Origin: Ligaoa zhengdingensis
GTDB taxonomy: Bacteria; Bacillota; Clostridia; Oscillospirales; Ruminococcaceae
DNA: 64,000 bases
Reading direction: 5' to 3'
Assembly (NCBI RefSeq): GCF_014384885.1
Contig: NZ_JACRST010000001.1
Coordinates: forward strand, 1 to 64,000
Part shown: positions 23,321 through 31,497 of the stretch, piece after piece
How the letters are laid out: the number at the start of each line of letters is the position of its first letter
How positions within the stretch are numbered: position 1 is the first letter of the stretch
The notes under the pieces: generated by a model
The model's database searches: none
What the model was told of the DNA's origin: nothing
The model's input: only the letters and a program-made list of their open reading frames with translations
Program-made: the position numbers and the translations under genes

Positions 23321-25879
23321 ATGAACCAAAAGTTTGATGTGACCGGTATGACCTGTTCGGCCTGCTCGGCGCATGTGGAGAAAGCTGTGTCCAAGGTGCA
23401 GGGCGTGCGGTCAGTTCAGGTGAATCTGCTGGCCAACAACATGTCGGTGGATTACGACGACACAGTCACAGGCACGGCAGAGATCGAGCAGGCAGTGGAA
23501 CAGGCGGGCTATGGCGCGCGGGTACACAGCTTCAAACGGGAAACGAAGCAGACGGAGAGCCCGGCGGATTTGATGGCGAAGGAACTCGCTGCAATGAAGC
23601 GGCGGCTGGTCGTTTCGTTTGTATTTTTGATTCCGCTGTTTTATCTATCGATGGGGCATATGATGGGTTGGCCGCTCCCAAGCGTTTTTCTGGGGATGGA
23701 AAATGCGCTGACCTTTGCGTTTACCCAGTTCCTGCTCCTTCTGCCGATCGTCTATGTCAACCAAAAGTATTTCCGAAACGGGTTTTTGACCCTTTGGCGC
23801 CGCTCTCCCAACATGGATTCACTCATTGCGATCGGCTCAGCCGCGGCGATCGTCTACGGAATCTATGCCATCTATAAAATCGGGTGGGGGTTGGGACACG
23901 GCGATATGCACCTGGTGCATGAGTACTCGATGGATCTCTACTTTGAAACCTCCGGCATGATTTTGGCCCTGATCACGCTGGGCAAATATCTGGAGACCCG
24001 TTCCAAGGGTAAGACCTCCGAGGCGATCACCAAGCTGGTTAACCTCGCGCCCAAGACAGCCTTGGTCGAGCGCGACGGACAGGAGCTTGAAATCCCGGTG
24101 GAAGAGGTCGTGATCGGGGACGTGGTCGTCGTAAAGCCGGGACAGAGCATCCCGGTGGACGGCGTGGTGCTGGAAGGGGCAAGCGCAGTGGACGAATCCG
24201 CGCTGACGGGCGAGAGCATTCCGGTGGAGAAACGGGCGGGCGACCCAGTCACCGGAGCTTCCGTCAACAAGTCGGGATGGCTGAAATTCCGCGCGACCAA
24301 GGTGGGCGACGACACCGCATTGGCGCAGATCATCCGTCTGGTGGAGGAGGCGGGCGCTTCCAAAGCGCCGATCGCCAAGCTCGCAGACCGGGTGAGCGGC
24401 GTGTTTGTCCCCATTGTGATCGGCATCGCGCTGCTGTCAGTCGCTGTCTGGCTGCTGGTGGGGGAGAGCTTTGAATTCGCGATGTCCATCGGCATCGCTG
24501 TGCTGGTCATTTCCTGCCCCTGTGCACTCGGCCTTGCTACCCCAACCGCCATCATGGTGGGAACCGGCAAGGGGGCGGAAAACGGCATCCTCATCAAATC
24601 CGCAGAGGCCCTGGAGACAGCGCACAGCATCGATACAGTGGTTCTGGATAAGACCGGCACCATTACCGAGGGCAAGCCCCGTGTCACCGATCTGCTCCCC
24701 GCGGACGGGGTCACAGAGGAGGAACTGATCCAGGTGGCCGCGTCATTGGAAAAGCCCTCTGAGCACCCCTTGGCCGAAGCGATTGTGGAAGAGGCCGCCC
24801 ATCGCAACCTTACTCTGTTCAAAGTGGAAAGTTTCACCACGCTGGAGGGGCGCGGGCTTGAGGTCGAGATGGATGGTGCGTGCTGCTACGCGGGCAACCG
24901 CAAGCTGATGGAGGAACAGAAGGTGGCGCTTGGCCGCTTTGCCTCCGAATCAGACCGTCTCGCAGAGGACGGCAAGACCCCACTCTACTTCTCACGCGGC
25001 GACCGGTTGCTGGGTATCATCGCGGTTGCGGATGTCATCAAGCCGACCAGCCGGGACGCGGTGGCCGAGTTCGGAGCCATGGGCATCGATGTGGTGATGT
25101 TGACCGGCGACAATGCGCGCACGGCCCAGGCGATCCAACGGCAGGTCGGGATCGGCCGGGTGGTCGCTGAGGTGCTCCCCCAGGATAAGGAGCGCGAGGT
25201 GCGGCGCTTGCAGGAGGCGGGCAAAAAGGTGGCGATGATCGGCGACGGCGTCAACGACGCCCCGGCCTTGGCGCGCGCGGATGTCGGTGTGGCGATCGGC
25301 GCGGGAACCGATGTGGCGATCGAATCGGCCGATATCGTTCTGATGCGGAGCGACCTGTTGGATGCGGTGTCCGCAATTCAGCTTTCCAAGGCAACCATCC
25401 GCAACATCAAGCAAAACCTGTTTTGGGCGCTGTGCTACAACAGCATCGGCATCCCGCTTGCCGCAGGCGTCTTTTACAGCGTGCTGGGGTGGAAGCTCAA
25501 TCCCATGTTTGGCGCGGCCGCTATGAGCCTCTCTTCGGTTTGCGTGGTGTCCAATGCATTGCGTCTGAAGCTGTTCCGCCCCCGCTATCACGCGCGGCGC
25601 GGCGATATGCAGCTGGTAGAAGCAGAAACCAATTCAAAAGATCATGATAATCAAGGAGGAAACACAAAGATGACAAAGACCATTTCGATCGAAGGTATGT
25701 CCTGTTCCCACTGCTCCGCCCATGTCAAGCAGGCGCTCAGCGTCCTGCCCGGCGTGGAGGATGTGGTAGTTAGCTTGGAGGCTAAAAATGCGCTGGTGAC
25801 CATGGATGCGGAGGTCTCGGATGCTGAGCTCACCAAGACGGTGACCGACGCGGGCTATACCGTGACCGGCGTGCGCTGA
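23321..25879 (+). CDS. copA: Copper-exporting P1B-type ATPase CopA fused to a C-terminal CopZ domain
   Basis: An 852-residue Cu(I) pump from ATG 23321 (AGGTG upstream). Order: N-terminal HMA domain with C12-S-A-C15 (GMTCSACSAH), eight helices, the transport site C399-P-C401 (ISCPCALGLATP), the phosphorylated aspartate D443 (DKTGTITEG), the HP motif (SEHPLAEAI) and TGDNARTA/GDGVNDAPAL. After the last helix and a linker (about residues 765-783) the frame runs without a stop into a complete second HMA domain (GMSCSHCSAH). CopA proteins normally end before this, with CopZ as a separate gene. The linker contains a Shine-Dalgarno and ATG in frame. Confidence 0.95.
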   Translation: MNQKFDVTGMTCSACSAHVEKAVSKVQGVRSVQVNLLANNMSVDYDDTVTGTAEIEQAVEQAGYGARVHSFKRETKQTESPADLMAKELAAMKRRLVVSFVFLIPLFYLSMGHMMGWPLPSVFLGMENALTFAFTQFLLLLPIVYVNQKYFRNGFLTLWRRSPNMDSLIAIGSAAAIVYGIYAIYKIGWGLGHGDMHLVHEYSMDLYFETSGMILALITLGKYLETRSKGKTSEAITKLVNLAPKTALVERDGQELEIPVEEVVIGDVVVVKPGQSIPVDGVVLEGASAVDESALTGESIPVEKRAGDPVTGASVNKSGWLKFRATKVGDDTALAQIIRLVEEAGASKAPIAKLADRVSGVFVPIVIGIALLSVAVWLLVGESFEFAMSIGIAVLVISCPCALGLATPTAIMVGTGKGAENGILIKSAEALETAHSIDTVVLDKTGTITEGKPRVTDLLPADGVTEEELIQVAASLEKPSEHPLAEAIVEEAAHRNLTLFKVESFTTLEGRGLEVEMDGACCYAGNRKLMEEQKVALGRFASESDRLAEDGKTPLYFSRGDRLLGIIAVADVIKPTSRDAVAEFGAMGIDVVMLTGDNARTAQAIQRQVGIGRVVAEVLPQDKEREVRRLQEAGKKVAMIGDGVNDAPALARADVGVAIGAGTDVAIESADIVLMRSDLLDAVSAIQLSKATIRNIKQNLFWALCYNSIGIPLAAGVFYSVLGWKLNPMFGAAAMSLSSVCVVSNALRLKLFRPRYHARRGDMQLVEAETNSKDHDNQGGNTKMTKTISIEGMSCSHCSAHVKQALSVLPGVEDVVVSLEAKNALVTMDAEVSDAELTKTVTDAGYTVTGVR
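25670..25879 (+). CDS. copZ: CopZ copper chaperone, probable internal in-frame start within copA
   Basis: From ATG 25670 the copA frame encodes a complete 69-residue HMA chaperone (MTKTISIEGMSCSHCSAHVK ... GYTVTGVR) with the MxCxxC Cu(I) site. AAGGAGG at 25653-25659 lies 10 nt before this ATG, a near-ideal translation start inside a coding region. The natural reading is that copZ was once separate and the intervening stop was lost. Free CopZ probably still arises by internal initiation, besides the fused form. This is inference from the sequence. Confidence 0.7.
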   Translation: MTKTISIEGMSCSHCSAHVKQALSVLPGVEDVVVSLEAKNALVTMDAEVSDAELTKTVTDAGYTVTGVR

Positions 25880-25889
25880 GGTGGCGGCG

Positions 25890-26153
25890 ATGAAAGCGGA
25901 CAGAGAAAAGGTGACCCGGCTGTTAAAGACGGCGCGCGGTCAGCTCGACGGAATTCTAAAGATGGTGGATGACGACCGCTACTGCATCGATATTGCAAAC
26001 CAGATCTTGGCGACCGAATCGATTCTCCACAAGGTCAGCCGTGAGGTGTTGCGGGCGCATATGCAGAGCTGTGTACGCGACGCTGTGAGCGCTGGGGATG
26101 ACGGAGATAAGATTGATGAAATCCTCGACCTGGTGGATAAAATATCGCGCTGA
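25890..26153 (+). CDS. csoR: Copper-sensing repressor CsoR
   Basis: An 87-residue all-helical CsoR/RcnR-family repressor. The Cu(I) ligands C32, H57 and C61 (in RYCIDI and RAHMQSC) have the same spacing as the C-H-C triad of characterised CsoR proteins. GAGGTGG precedes ATG 25890; an in-frame GTG at 25881 is an alternative. It is the last gene of its own operon, 10 nt after copA, with a matching operator at 23288-23305: an autoregulated copper-resistance unit. Confidence 0.92.
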   Translation: MKADREKVTRLLKTARGQLDGILKMVDDDRYCIDIANQILATESILHKVSREVLRAHMQSCVRDAVSAGDDGDKIDEILDLVDKISR

Positions 26154-26302
26154 TCGTTCCCTTACCACAATCGAGAAGGGCTTTCGCATTTTCTGGAATT
26201 TTTCTGGAAAACTGCGGAAGCCCTTCGGTTGTATTCGCGCAGATTTGTGCATATTATACGGTAATTGCCCTCAAAAGCGGCCGCGATTAAGTTTATTCGC
26301 GA

Positions 26303-26332
26303 TTGGCAAAGGTGGCGCAGGAATGGTATACT
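26303..26332 (+). promoter_or_regulatory. Promoter for the pseudokinase gene
   Basis: TTGGCA (26303-26308), an 18-nt spacer and TATACT (26327-26332), with TG one base before the -10. Confidence 0.65.
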
Positions 26333-26417
26333 AATAGAATCGGTAGGTATGCCTACCGTTCCAATTGTGTCAGAAAACGTTTCGGATACAACTCCAAAAG
26401 TGGGAGCGTGAACTGGT

Positions 26418-28100
26418 TTGACCAACAACGAAAAGCGAAGACTTTGTATGGGGTGTATGTCGTTATTGGACGGGGAAGCGGAAAAATGTCCGCACTGCGG
26501 ATATATGCGTGGAAGCCAGACGTTCAGCAGGGAGTACCTGCCGCCGCGCACCGAGCTGGCGGAACGGTATCTGGTGGGAAATCTAGTCATGCAAAACGGC
26601 GAGGGCGCTCTCTATATCGGATATGACCTGGAAGAGGAGCGCAAGCTGCTCATTGGGGAGTATTTTCCGCGCACTTTGTGCAGCCGCAACGAGTCGGACG
26701 GCCGGGTGTTGCCCAGATATGGGCGCGAGGCGCAATACAAGGCGCTGATGTACGATTATCTCGAGATTGCGCAGCTATTACAGAAACTTACCGAGAGCGG
26801 CAGCAGCGGTTTGGTGCCGGTTTTAGACCTCTTAGAAGCGGGCGGCACGGTTTATGTGGTGTATCGGTACATACAGGCGGTCCCCCTTTCGACTTATCTG
26901 CTGGAAAATGGCGGGGAACTCAGCTGGTCGCAGGCTAAACCGATGCTGATGCCCCTGCTTAAGTCGCTGTCGGCGGTACATAAGGCCGGCGCAGTCCACG
27001 GGGGAATCTCGCCGGACACTATTTTGGTGGATGCCAAAGGGCAGCTGTGGCTGCGGGGCTTCTCGGTACCTGCTTTACGCACGGCTGAGAGTGAGCTCAA
27101 TTGCGAATTATTCGAAGGATATGCGGCGCCCGAACAGTATGCAGCCAGCGGATGGCAGGGAACTTGGACAGACGTCTATGGTATTGCAGCGGTGATCTAT
27201 CGGATTCTCACCGGTACGATGCCGGTATCCGGCGACCTGCGCCGGGAAAAGGATACCCTGTACCCGGCCAATCTGCTCAACAGTTCGGTTCCGCCGGCCA
27301 TCTCCGAGGCGTTAGATACCGCTATGACGGTTTCGGTTGAGAAACGGATTCAAAGCGTCGATCAGTTGATTGCGCGCCTGTTGGAAACTGCCGCTTCCAA
27401 CACCACCATATTCGATTCCAAAAAAGCGGGAACGCATACCGAATCTGGCAGTTCGGGCAGCCGCAACCCTTTTTCTAAGCTGCCGTTCCCGTTCCGCGTG
27501 ATGATTTTGACGATGATCCCGCTGCTTGCGGTGATGCTGCTTCTCTACTTTCTGGTTGTGGAACCGACGCTCAATCCGTCCTCATCGTCCGAACCCGCCA
27601 GCCTGTCCGAGAGCTCGTCGGCGAGCGAGCCGTCGTCCGAACAGGATTCGACGCCACAGGACGTCGGCGTGCCTGATTTTACTGGGCAGTTTGCAGATCG
27701 GGTGATCAACAATGGTGAATATACCCAAAAGTATGAATTTATTCTCAAGGAGGAGTACAACGACGAGACGCCGAGCGGCGTAGTCTACGATCAGTCCCCC
27801 AAGAAGGGGACGCCCATGCTCAACAAGGGCTCCATTATTTTGTATGTCAGCAAGGGCTCGCAGAAGACCAAAATGCCTTATTTGATCGGAAGCACGCTGG
27901 AATTGGCGGCTCGTACTTTGGATTCCATGAATATCTACTATGATGTGGTGATTGAGGAGGACGAGAATGCAGTTGATCCGCCGTTGATTAACCGCACCAG
28001 CTTGGAGCCCGGCTCCGAAGTGCTCAAGGAACAGGATGTCGTCTATCTGTACATTGCACAGAAGCCGGAGCATTCCTCAGAAGAGGACGAAGAAAACTAG
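26418..28100 (+). CDS. Zinc-ribbon / kinase-like / transmembrane / PASTA protein (probable pseudokinase)
   Basis: A 560-residue membrane protein. Residues 10-27 form a zinc ribbon (C10-M-G-C13, C24-P-H-C27). Residues about 45-320 have a protein-kinase fold resembling bacterial Hanks kinases, but key residues are gone: the VAIK lysine position reads LLIGEYFP, HRDxKxxN reads H194-G-G-I-S-P-D-T-I, and DFG reads RGF. One transmembrane helix follows (MILTMIPLLAVMLLLYFLVV), then a Ser/Glu linker and one to two PASTA domains (VPDFTGQ..., MPYLIGSTLELAARTLDSM). TTG 26418 is the start that keeps the first CxxC pair. Likely role: a catalytically dead sensor of muropeptides or lipid II. It is transcribed alone. 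Confidence 0.8.
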   Translation: MTNNEKRRLCMGCMSLLDGEAEKCPHCGYMRGSQTFSREYLPPRTELAERYLVGNLVMQNGEGALYIGYDLEEERKLLIGEYFPRTLCSRNESDGRVLPRYGREAQYKALMYDYLEIAQLLQKLTESGSSGLVPVLDLLEAGGTVYVVYRYIQAVPLSTYLLENGGELSWSQAKPMLMPLLKSLSAVHKAGAVHGGISPDTILVDAKGQLWLRGFSVPALRTAESELNCELFEGYAAPEQYAASGWQGTWTDVYGIAAVIYRILTGTMPVSGDLRREKDTLYPANLLNSSVPPAISEALDTAMTVSVEKRIQSVDQLIARLLETAASNTTIFDSKKAGTHTESGSSGSRNPFSKLPFPFRVMILTMIPLLAVMLLLYFLVVEPTLNPSSSSEPASLSESSSASEPSSEQDSTPQDVGVPDFTGQFADRVINNGEYTQKYEFILKEEYNDETPSGVVYDQSPKKGTPMLNKGSIILYVSKGSQKTKMPYLIGSTLELAARTLDSMNIYYDVVIEEDENAVDPPLINRTSLEPGSEVLKEQDVVYLYIAQKPEHSSEEDEEN

Positions 28101-28120
28101 CCAAAAGACACCGGTAGATG

Positions 28121-28155
28121 ACGCCGCACAGTCGTGTAAAACGGCTGTGCGGCGT
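28121..28155 (+). terminator. Terminator after the pseudokinase gene
   Basis: ACGCCGCACAG and CTGTGCGGCGT form a strong stem, followed by TTCTG. Confidence 0.75.
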
Positions 28156-28180
28156 TTCTGCCTTTAAAAAATTCAGCAAA

Positions 28181-28209
28181 AAAAGCGCCCCTCATATGAG
28201 GGGCGCTTT
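28181..28209. terminator. Terminator of rpsF-ssb-rpsR, bidirectional
   Basis: A near-perfect palindromic stem, AAAGCGCCCCTCAT with ATGAGGGGCGCTTT, has an A-run on the plus-strand left that reads as a U-run for the minus-strand operon. Confidence 0.9.
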
Positions 28210-28227
28210 GATAGGACTGGATCAGAA

Positions 28228-28479
28228 TCAGTCGCTCACATAGGGCAGCATCGCCAGATGACGGGCGCGTTTGATGGCCACGGTGAGCATCCGCTGGTGG
28301 CGGGCGCAGGTGCCAGTCACACGGCGGGGGATGATCTTCGCACGCTCAGAGAGATATTTTCTCAGCTCGGCGACATCTTTATAGCTGATGGTCTCAGCCT
28401 TTCTCTGACAGAACGCGCAGACCTTTTTGCGGCCTTTTCTGACGCGGTTCGGTCTTTCCGGTCTTTCATTTCTTTCCAC
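28228..28479 (-). CDS. rpsR: 30S ribosomal protein S18
   Basis: An 83-residue S18 (RKKVCAFCQRKAETISYKDVAELRKYLSERAKIIPRRVTGTCARHQR). It carries the zinc-binding form: CxxC plus the later C and H. It is last in the rpsF-ssb-rpsR operon. Confidence 0.98.
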   Translation of the reverse strand: MERNERPERPNRVRKGRKKVCAFCQRKAETISYKDVAELRKYLSERAKIIPRRVTGTCARHQRMLTVAIKRARHLAMLPYVSD

Positions 28480-28523
28480 GGTACAAACCTCCTTTAAAAT
28501 AGGTTAGTTGCCAAAATCACAGA

Positions 28524-28979
28524 TTAAAAGGGGAGATCGTCGTATCCGTCGACCTCTTGGAAGTCTCCGACATCGCCGTTGGAATAGGCCACGCCGGTAT
28601 CCGCAGCGGGGGCCGGTGCGGCAGGCGCAGCGGGAGCGGCATAGGTGCCGGACGGACCGTCGGGACGCGTGCCCTCCACAAAACTGACATTGTCGCAGAC
28701 CACTTCATAAGCTCTGCGTTTGTTGCCTTGCTTGTCCTCGTAGCTGCGCACCTGCAAACGCCCTTCCACCAGGATGGGTTTACCCTTGGTGAAATAGCGC
28801 GAAACAAACTCAGCGGAGTTCCTCCATGCGACACAGTCGATAAAATCGGCCTGCCGTTCCGCACCCTTGGTGAAGGGGCGGTTTACCGCGACGGTAAAGG
28901 AGGTCACGGAGATATTGTTTGGGGTCTGACGGAGTTCGGGATCAGCGGTCAATCTACCCAGCAAAATGACCTTATTCAC
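28524..28979 (-). CDS. ssb: Single-stranded DNA-binding protein
   Basis: A 151-residue SSB. The OB fold covers residues 1-105 (MNKVILLGRLTADPELRQTPNNISVTSFTVAVNRPF). An Ala/Pro-rich linker follows, and the conserved acidic C-terminal tip VDGYDDLPF recruits repair and replication partners. It lies between rpsF and rpsR. Confidence 0.98.
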   Translation of the reverse strand: MNKVILLGRLTADPELRQTPNNISVTSFTVAVNRPFTKGAERQADFIDCVAWRNSAEFVSRYFTKGKPILVEGRLQVRSYEDKQGNKRRAYEVVCDNVSFVEGTRPDGPSGTYAAPAAPAAPAPAADTGVAYSNGDVGDFQEVDGYDDLPF

Positions 28980-29000
28980 CAGTTATACACCGTCCTTCCC

Positions 29001-29321
29001 TTACTGCTCGTTCTCTACAATCAGGGAACGGAGCACGCCGTCTGTGATTTTGTACACACGATCGAGCTCAGCGGGGAACTCAGGGACGGATGTGAAGTTG
29101 ATGACGTAGTAATAACCCTCGGTCTCATCCTCGATGGGGTAGGCCAGTTTGCGCTTGCCCCAATCCGCCTCGTTGTCGATCGTACCGTTTTCGCTGATCA
29201 GCGCTTTGAACTTTTCGATGAGAGCGGCAACAGCCTCCTCACCATCCTTCGTGTTGAAGATTGCAACGGTCTCATAGCTTCTTTTGATCTCTGCCATTTC
29301 AATACACCTCCTTATGGACAT
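29001..29321 (-). CDS. rpsF: 30S ribosomal protein S6
   Basis: A 106-residue S6 (KRSYETVAIFNTKDGEEAVAALIEKF ... LAYPIEDETEGYYYVINF). First gene of the operon; AAGGAGG lies 8 nt upstream. S6 pairs with S18 in the 30S platform, and the S6:S18 complex is known to bind rpsF leaders in many bacteria. Confidence 0.98.
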   Translation of the reverse strand: MSIRRCIEMAEIKRSYETVAIFNTKDGEEAVAALIEKFKALISENGTIDNEADWGKRKLAYPIEDETEGYYYVINFTSVPEFPAELDRVYKITDGVLRSLIVENEQ

Positions 29322-29352
29322 TAGGCCCCGTTAAGACGGAGCAAGGATCGTC

Positions 29353-29388
29353 GTTATCCCGTTCCGAAGCGCAGAACAGGACAATAAC
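29353..29388 (-). ncRNA. Candidate S6:S18 leader hairpin
   Basis: In the rpsF 5' UTR, GTTAT pairs with ATAAC, and CC-bulge-GTTC pairs with GAACGG around a loop of about 9 nt. The position fits the autoregulatory rpsF leader; the diagnostic CCG-bulge geometry was not confirmed. Confidence 0.4.
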
Positions 29389-29394
29389 AGATTA

Positions 29395-29423
29395 ATGATA
29401 GCACATTTTATTGGATAAGTCAA
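29395..29423 (-). promoter_or_regulatory. Promoter of rpsF-ssb-rpsR
   Basis: On the minus strand: TTGACT (29423-29418), a 17-nt spacer and TATCAT (29400-29395). The -35 box overlaps the galU stop codon. Confidence 0.75.
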
Positions 29424-30301
29424 TTACAGATGCCATATTTTGTGCAAACTTCCGCCAAATATCGCCGGAAATCCTCTCCGACCTCGGGATGCTGCAACCC
29501 GACCTCGACGATTGCCTGCAAGATGCCCAGCTTGTTGCCCATGTCGTAGCGCACGCCTTCATATTCCACACCGACCATGCCCTCGATGACCGCAAGCTCG
29601 CGCATGGCGTCGGTGAGTTGGATTTCACCGCCCGCGCCGGGGCGCAACTGCTCCAGGATTGGGAAGATTTTTGCCGGAAGCACGCAGCGGCCCAATATGG
29701 CGTAGTTGGAAAAGAGTTGGTCGATCCGGGGCTTCTCCACCATATCGGTGACGCTATAACAGTTCCCGTCCAGGTGTTGGGTCTTGAGGGAACAATACTT
29801 CAAAATTTGGTCGGTAGGCACTTCTTTGATCCCCACGATGCCGAGCCCATATTTTTCGTAGGCCTCGCAGAGCTGGCCACAGGCCGGGCGCTCGCCGATG
29901 ATGACGTCGTCGCCGTAGAGCACCGCGAAGGGATCGCTGCCGACAAACGCCTTGGCACAGTAGATCGCGTGCCCCAGGCCCTTGGTTTCCTTTTGGCGGA
30001 TATACTGGATGTTGGCCAAATTGGAGATTTCCACCATCTCCCGGTAAACCTTTTCCTTTCCGGAGGAGAGCAGTTTTTGTTCCAGCTCCGGGGCGCGGTC
30101 GAAGTGGTCCTCCACCGTGGTCTTGCCGCGGCTGGTGATAATCAGGATGTCCTCAATGCCCGACTTGACCGCTTCCTCCACAATGTATTGGATCGCAGGC
30201 TTGTCCACAATGGGCAGCATCTCTTTGGGCATCGCCTTGGATGCGGGCAGCACACGGGTGCCCAGACCGGCTGCCGGGATGACAGCTTTTTTAATTTTCA
30301 T
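29420..30301 (-). CDS. galU: UTP-glucose-1-phosphate uridylyltransferase
   Basis: A 293-residue nucleotidyltransferase making UDP-glucose. The signature GLGTRVLPASKAMPKEMLPIVDKPAIQYIVEEA is complete, and YGDDVIIG and VEKPRIDQ are present. AGGAGG precedes ATG 30301. The gap to the upstream RING/zinc gene is only 55 nt without a promoter, so they are probably one transcript. UDP-glucose would feed glycolipid or polysaccharide synthesis. Confidence 0.96.
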   Translation of the reverse strand: MKIKKAVIPAAGLGTRVLPASKAMPKEMLPIVDKPAIQYIVEEAVKSGIEDILIITSRGKTTVEDHFDRAPELEQKLLSSGKEKVYREMVEISNLANIQYIRQKETKGLGHAIYCAKAFVGSDPFAVLYGDDVIIGERPACGQLCEAYEKYGLGIVGIKEVPTDQILKYCSLKTQHLDGNCYSVTDMVEKPRIDQLFSNYAILGRCVLPAKIFPILEQLRPGAGGEIQLTDAMRELAVIEGMVGVEYEGVRYDMGNKLGILQAIVEVGLQHPEVGEDFRRYLAEVCTKYGICN

Positions 30302-30356
30302 CGGTTGCGTTCCTCCTGTCAGCTTTAATTGATGCCGAATCGATAACGGGTACGCG

Positions 30357-31292
30357 TCAGATGGTATAACCGTAACGGTTTATAAGGAACAGAACATAAA
30401 AAGAAAACACCAGGAACAGGACGGCGATCAAGGCGATGACTGCGATGCGGTTGGTGCGTCCGCCCGCGGCGAGGGCCTTCACGTAATCGCTTTCGGGGAG
30501 ATCCTGACAACGTTTTTTGATCTCATGGACGCGATCCACCACAAAACGAAAATAAAATTTGTTGGCAAATACGCCGGCGACGAGGCACAGGGCCATATAG
30601 ACGTAGTGGAAAATTTGCGAAAGCATCAACAGGTTGTCGTAACCGGAATTGATGACCGGCACACTGCCGTACAAAAAGCTTTGCATCCAATCGGGAAAGA
30701 TGTAATAGAGCAGCAAAAGGCGGGGCAGCATATTCAACAGGAAGAACACAAGCAGGATGGCCCCCACCTTATACATTTTGCGGTGGAAAAAATAGAGGAA
30801 ATTGAAGATCACCGCCGAAAGGTTGATGTTGAGGAACGGCTGCTGCATGTCGATCAGTTTGAAGCGCGGCAGATAATACATCGAGTTCTCCCCGACAAAC
30901 TGGGAGATTTCCTTAACGGTCACCCCGCCGAGCTCATCGTCGGGGGCGATACCGAATTCCTTCGCCTGCTCGCGGTGCTCTGCATCCACAACCGGCTGAT
31001 AACCGCCGGAGGGGCGCTCAAAGTTTTTGCGGTAATCGGGCGGGGCGGTTCCAGTGTCCGGCATTTGCACTGGGGGAGCTACTTGCGGCCGCACATCCGT
31101 CGACGCATCCGATCCAGCCGGCCGCTGCCAGACCATGCCTGAGGCGTGCTGTTCCGCAAAGGCGCAGCTCCCGTGTGCAAGATAACACTCCCGGTGGTGC
31201 GGTGCGCCGCAGTCGGGGCAGACGACAATGTCGTCGTCCGAAGTTAGAGGCTTGCCACAGACCGGGCAGGGCGCACCCCTGTATTGATCCAT
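30357..31292 (-). CDS. RING-like zinc finger membrane protein (DUF2628-like)
   Basis: A 311-residue protein of unknown function. The N-terminus is a prokaryotic RING-type finger (CPVCGKPLTSDDDIVVCPDCGAPHHRECYLAHGSC), with C3HC4-like spacing. A Pro-rich linker follows. The C-terminal half has three to four transmembrane helices (VGAILLVFFLLNMLPRLLLLYYIF, FHYVYMALCLVAGVFANKFYF, IAVIALIAVLFLVFSFYVLFL), consistent with DUF2628. ATG 31292 follows GGAGG by 11 nt; TTG 31295 one codon before is also possible. It is co-transcribed with galU. The finger may bind zinc or a protein partner; ubiquitin-like activity is not implied. Confidence 0.78.
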   Translation of the reverse strand: MDQYRGAPCPVCGKPLTSDDDIVVCPDCGAPHHRECYLAHGSCAFAEQHASGMVWQRPAGSDASTDVRPQVAPPVQMPDTGTAPPDYRKNFERPSGGYQPVVDAEHREQAKEFGIAPDDELGGVTVKEISQFVGENSMYYLPRFKLIDMQQPFLNINLSAVIFNFLYFFHRKMYKVGAILLVFFLLNMLPRLLLLYYIFPDWMQSFLYGSVPVINSGYDNLLMLSQIFHYVYMALCLVAGVFANKFYFRFVVDRVHEIKKRCQDLPESDYVKALAAGGRTNRIAVIALIAVLFLVFSFYVLFLINRYGYTI

Positions 31293-31328
31293 CAAAATAG
31301 ATTACCTCCCATGTATACCAATATCCCT

Positions 31329-31357
31329 ATTATAGTATATTCCCATGAAAAAACCAA
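31329..31357 (-). promoter_or_regulatory. Promoter of the RING-galU operon
   Basis: On the minus strand: TTGGTT (31357-31352), a 17-nt spacer and a perfect TATAAT (31334-31329). Confidence 0.6.
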
Positions 31358-31497
31358 TAACAAAAATAAATCAGTTTACAAATCTTCCCGGATAAGATAG
31401 AATAAATAGGTAAGTGCCCGCACATCTTTGTGTGTGGAAATATGCGGTATTTTGCACCGCATCTGAAATTTTGAAACCACTGGAGGATAGAACATTC

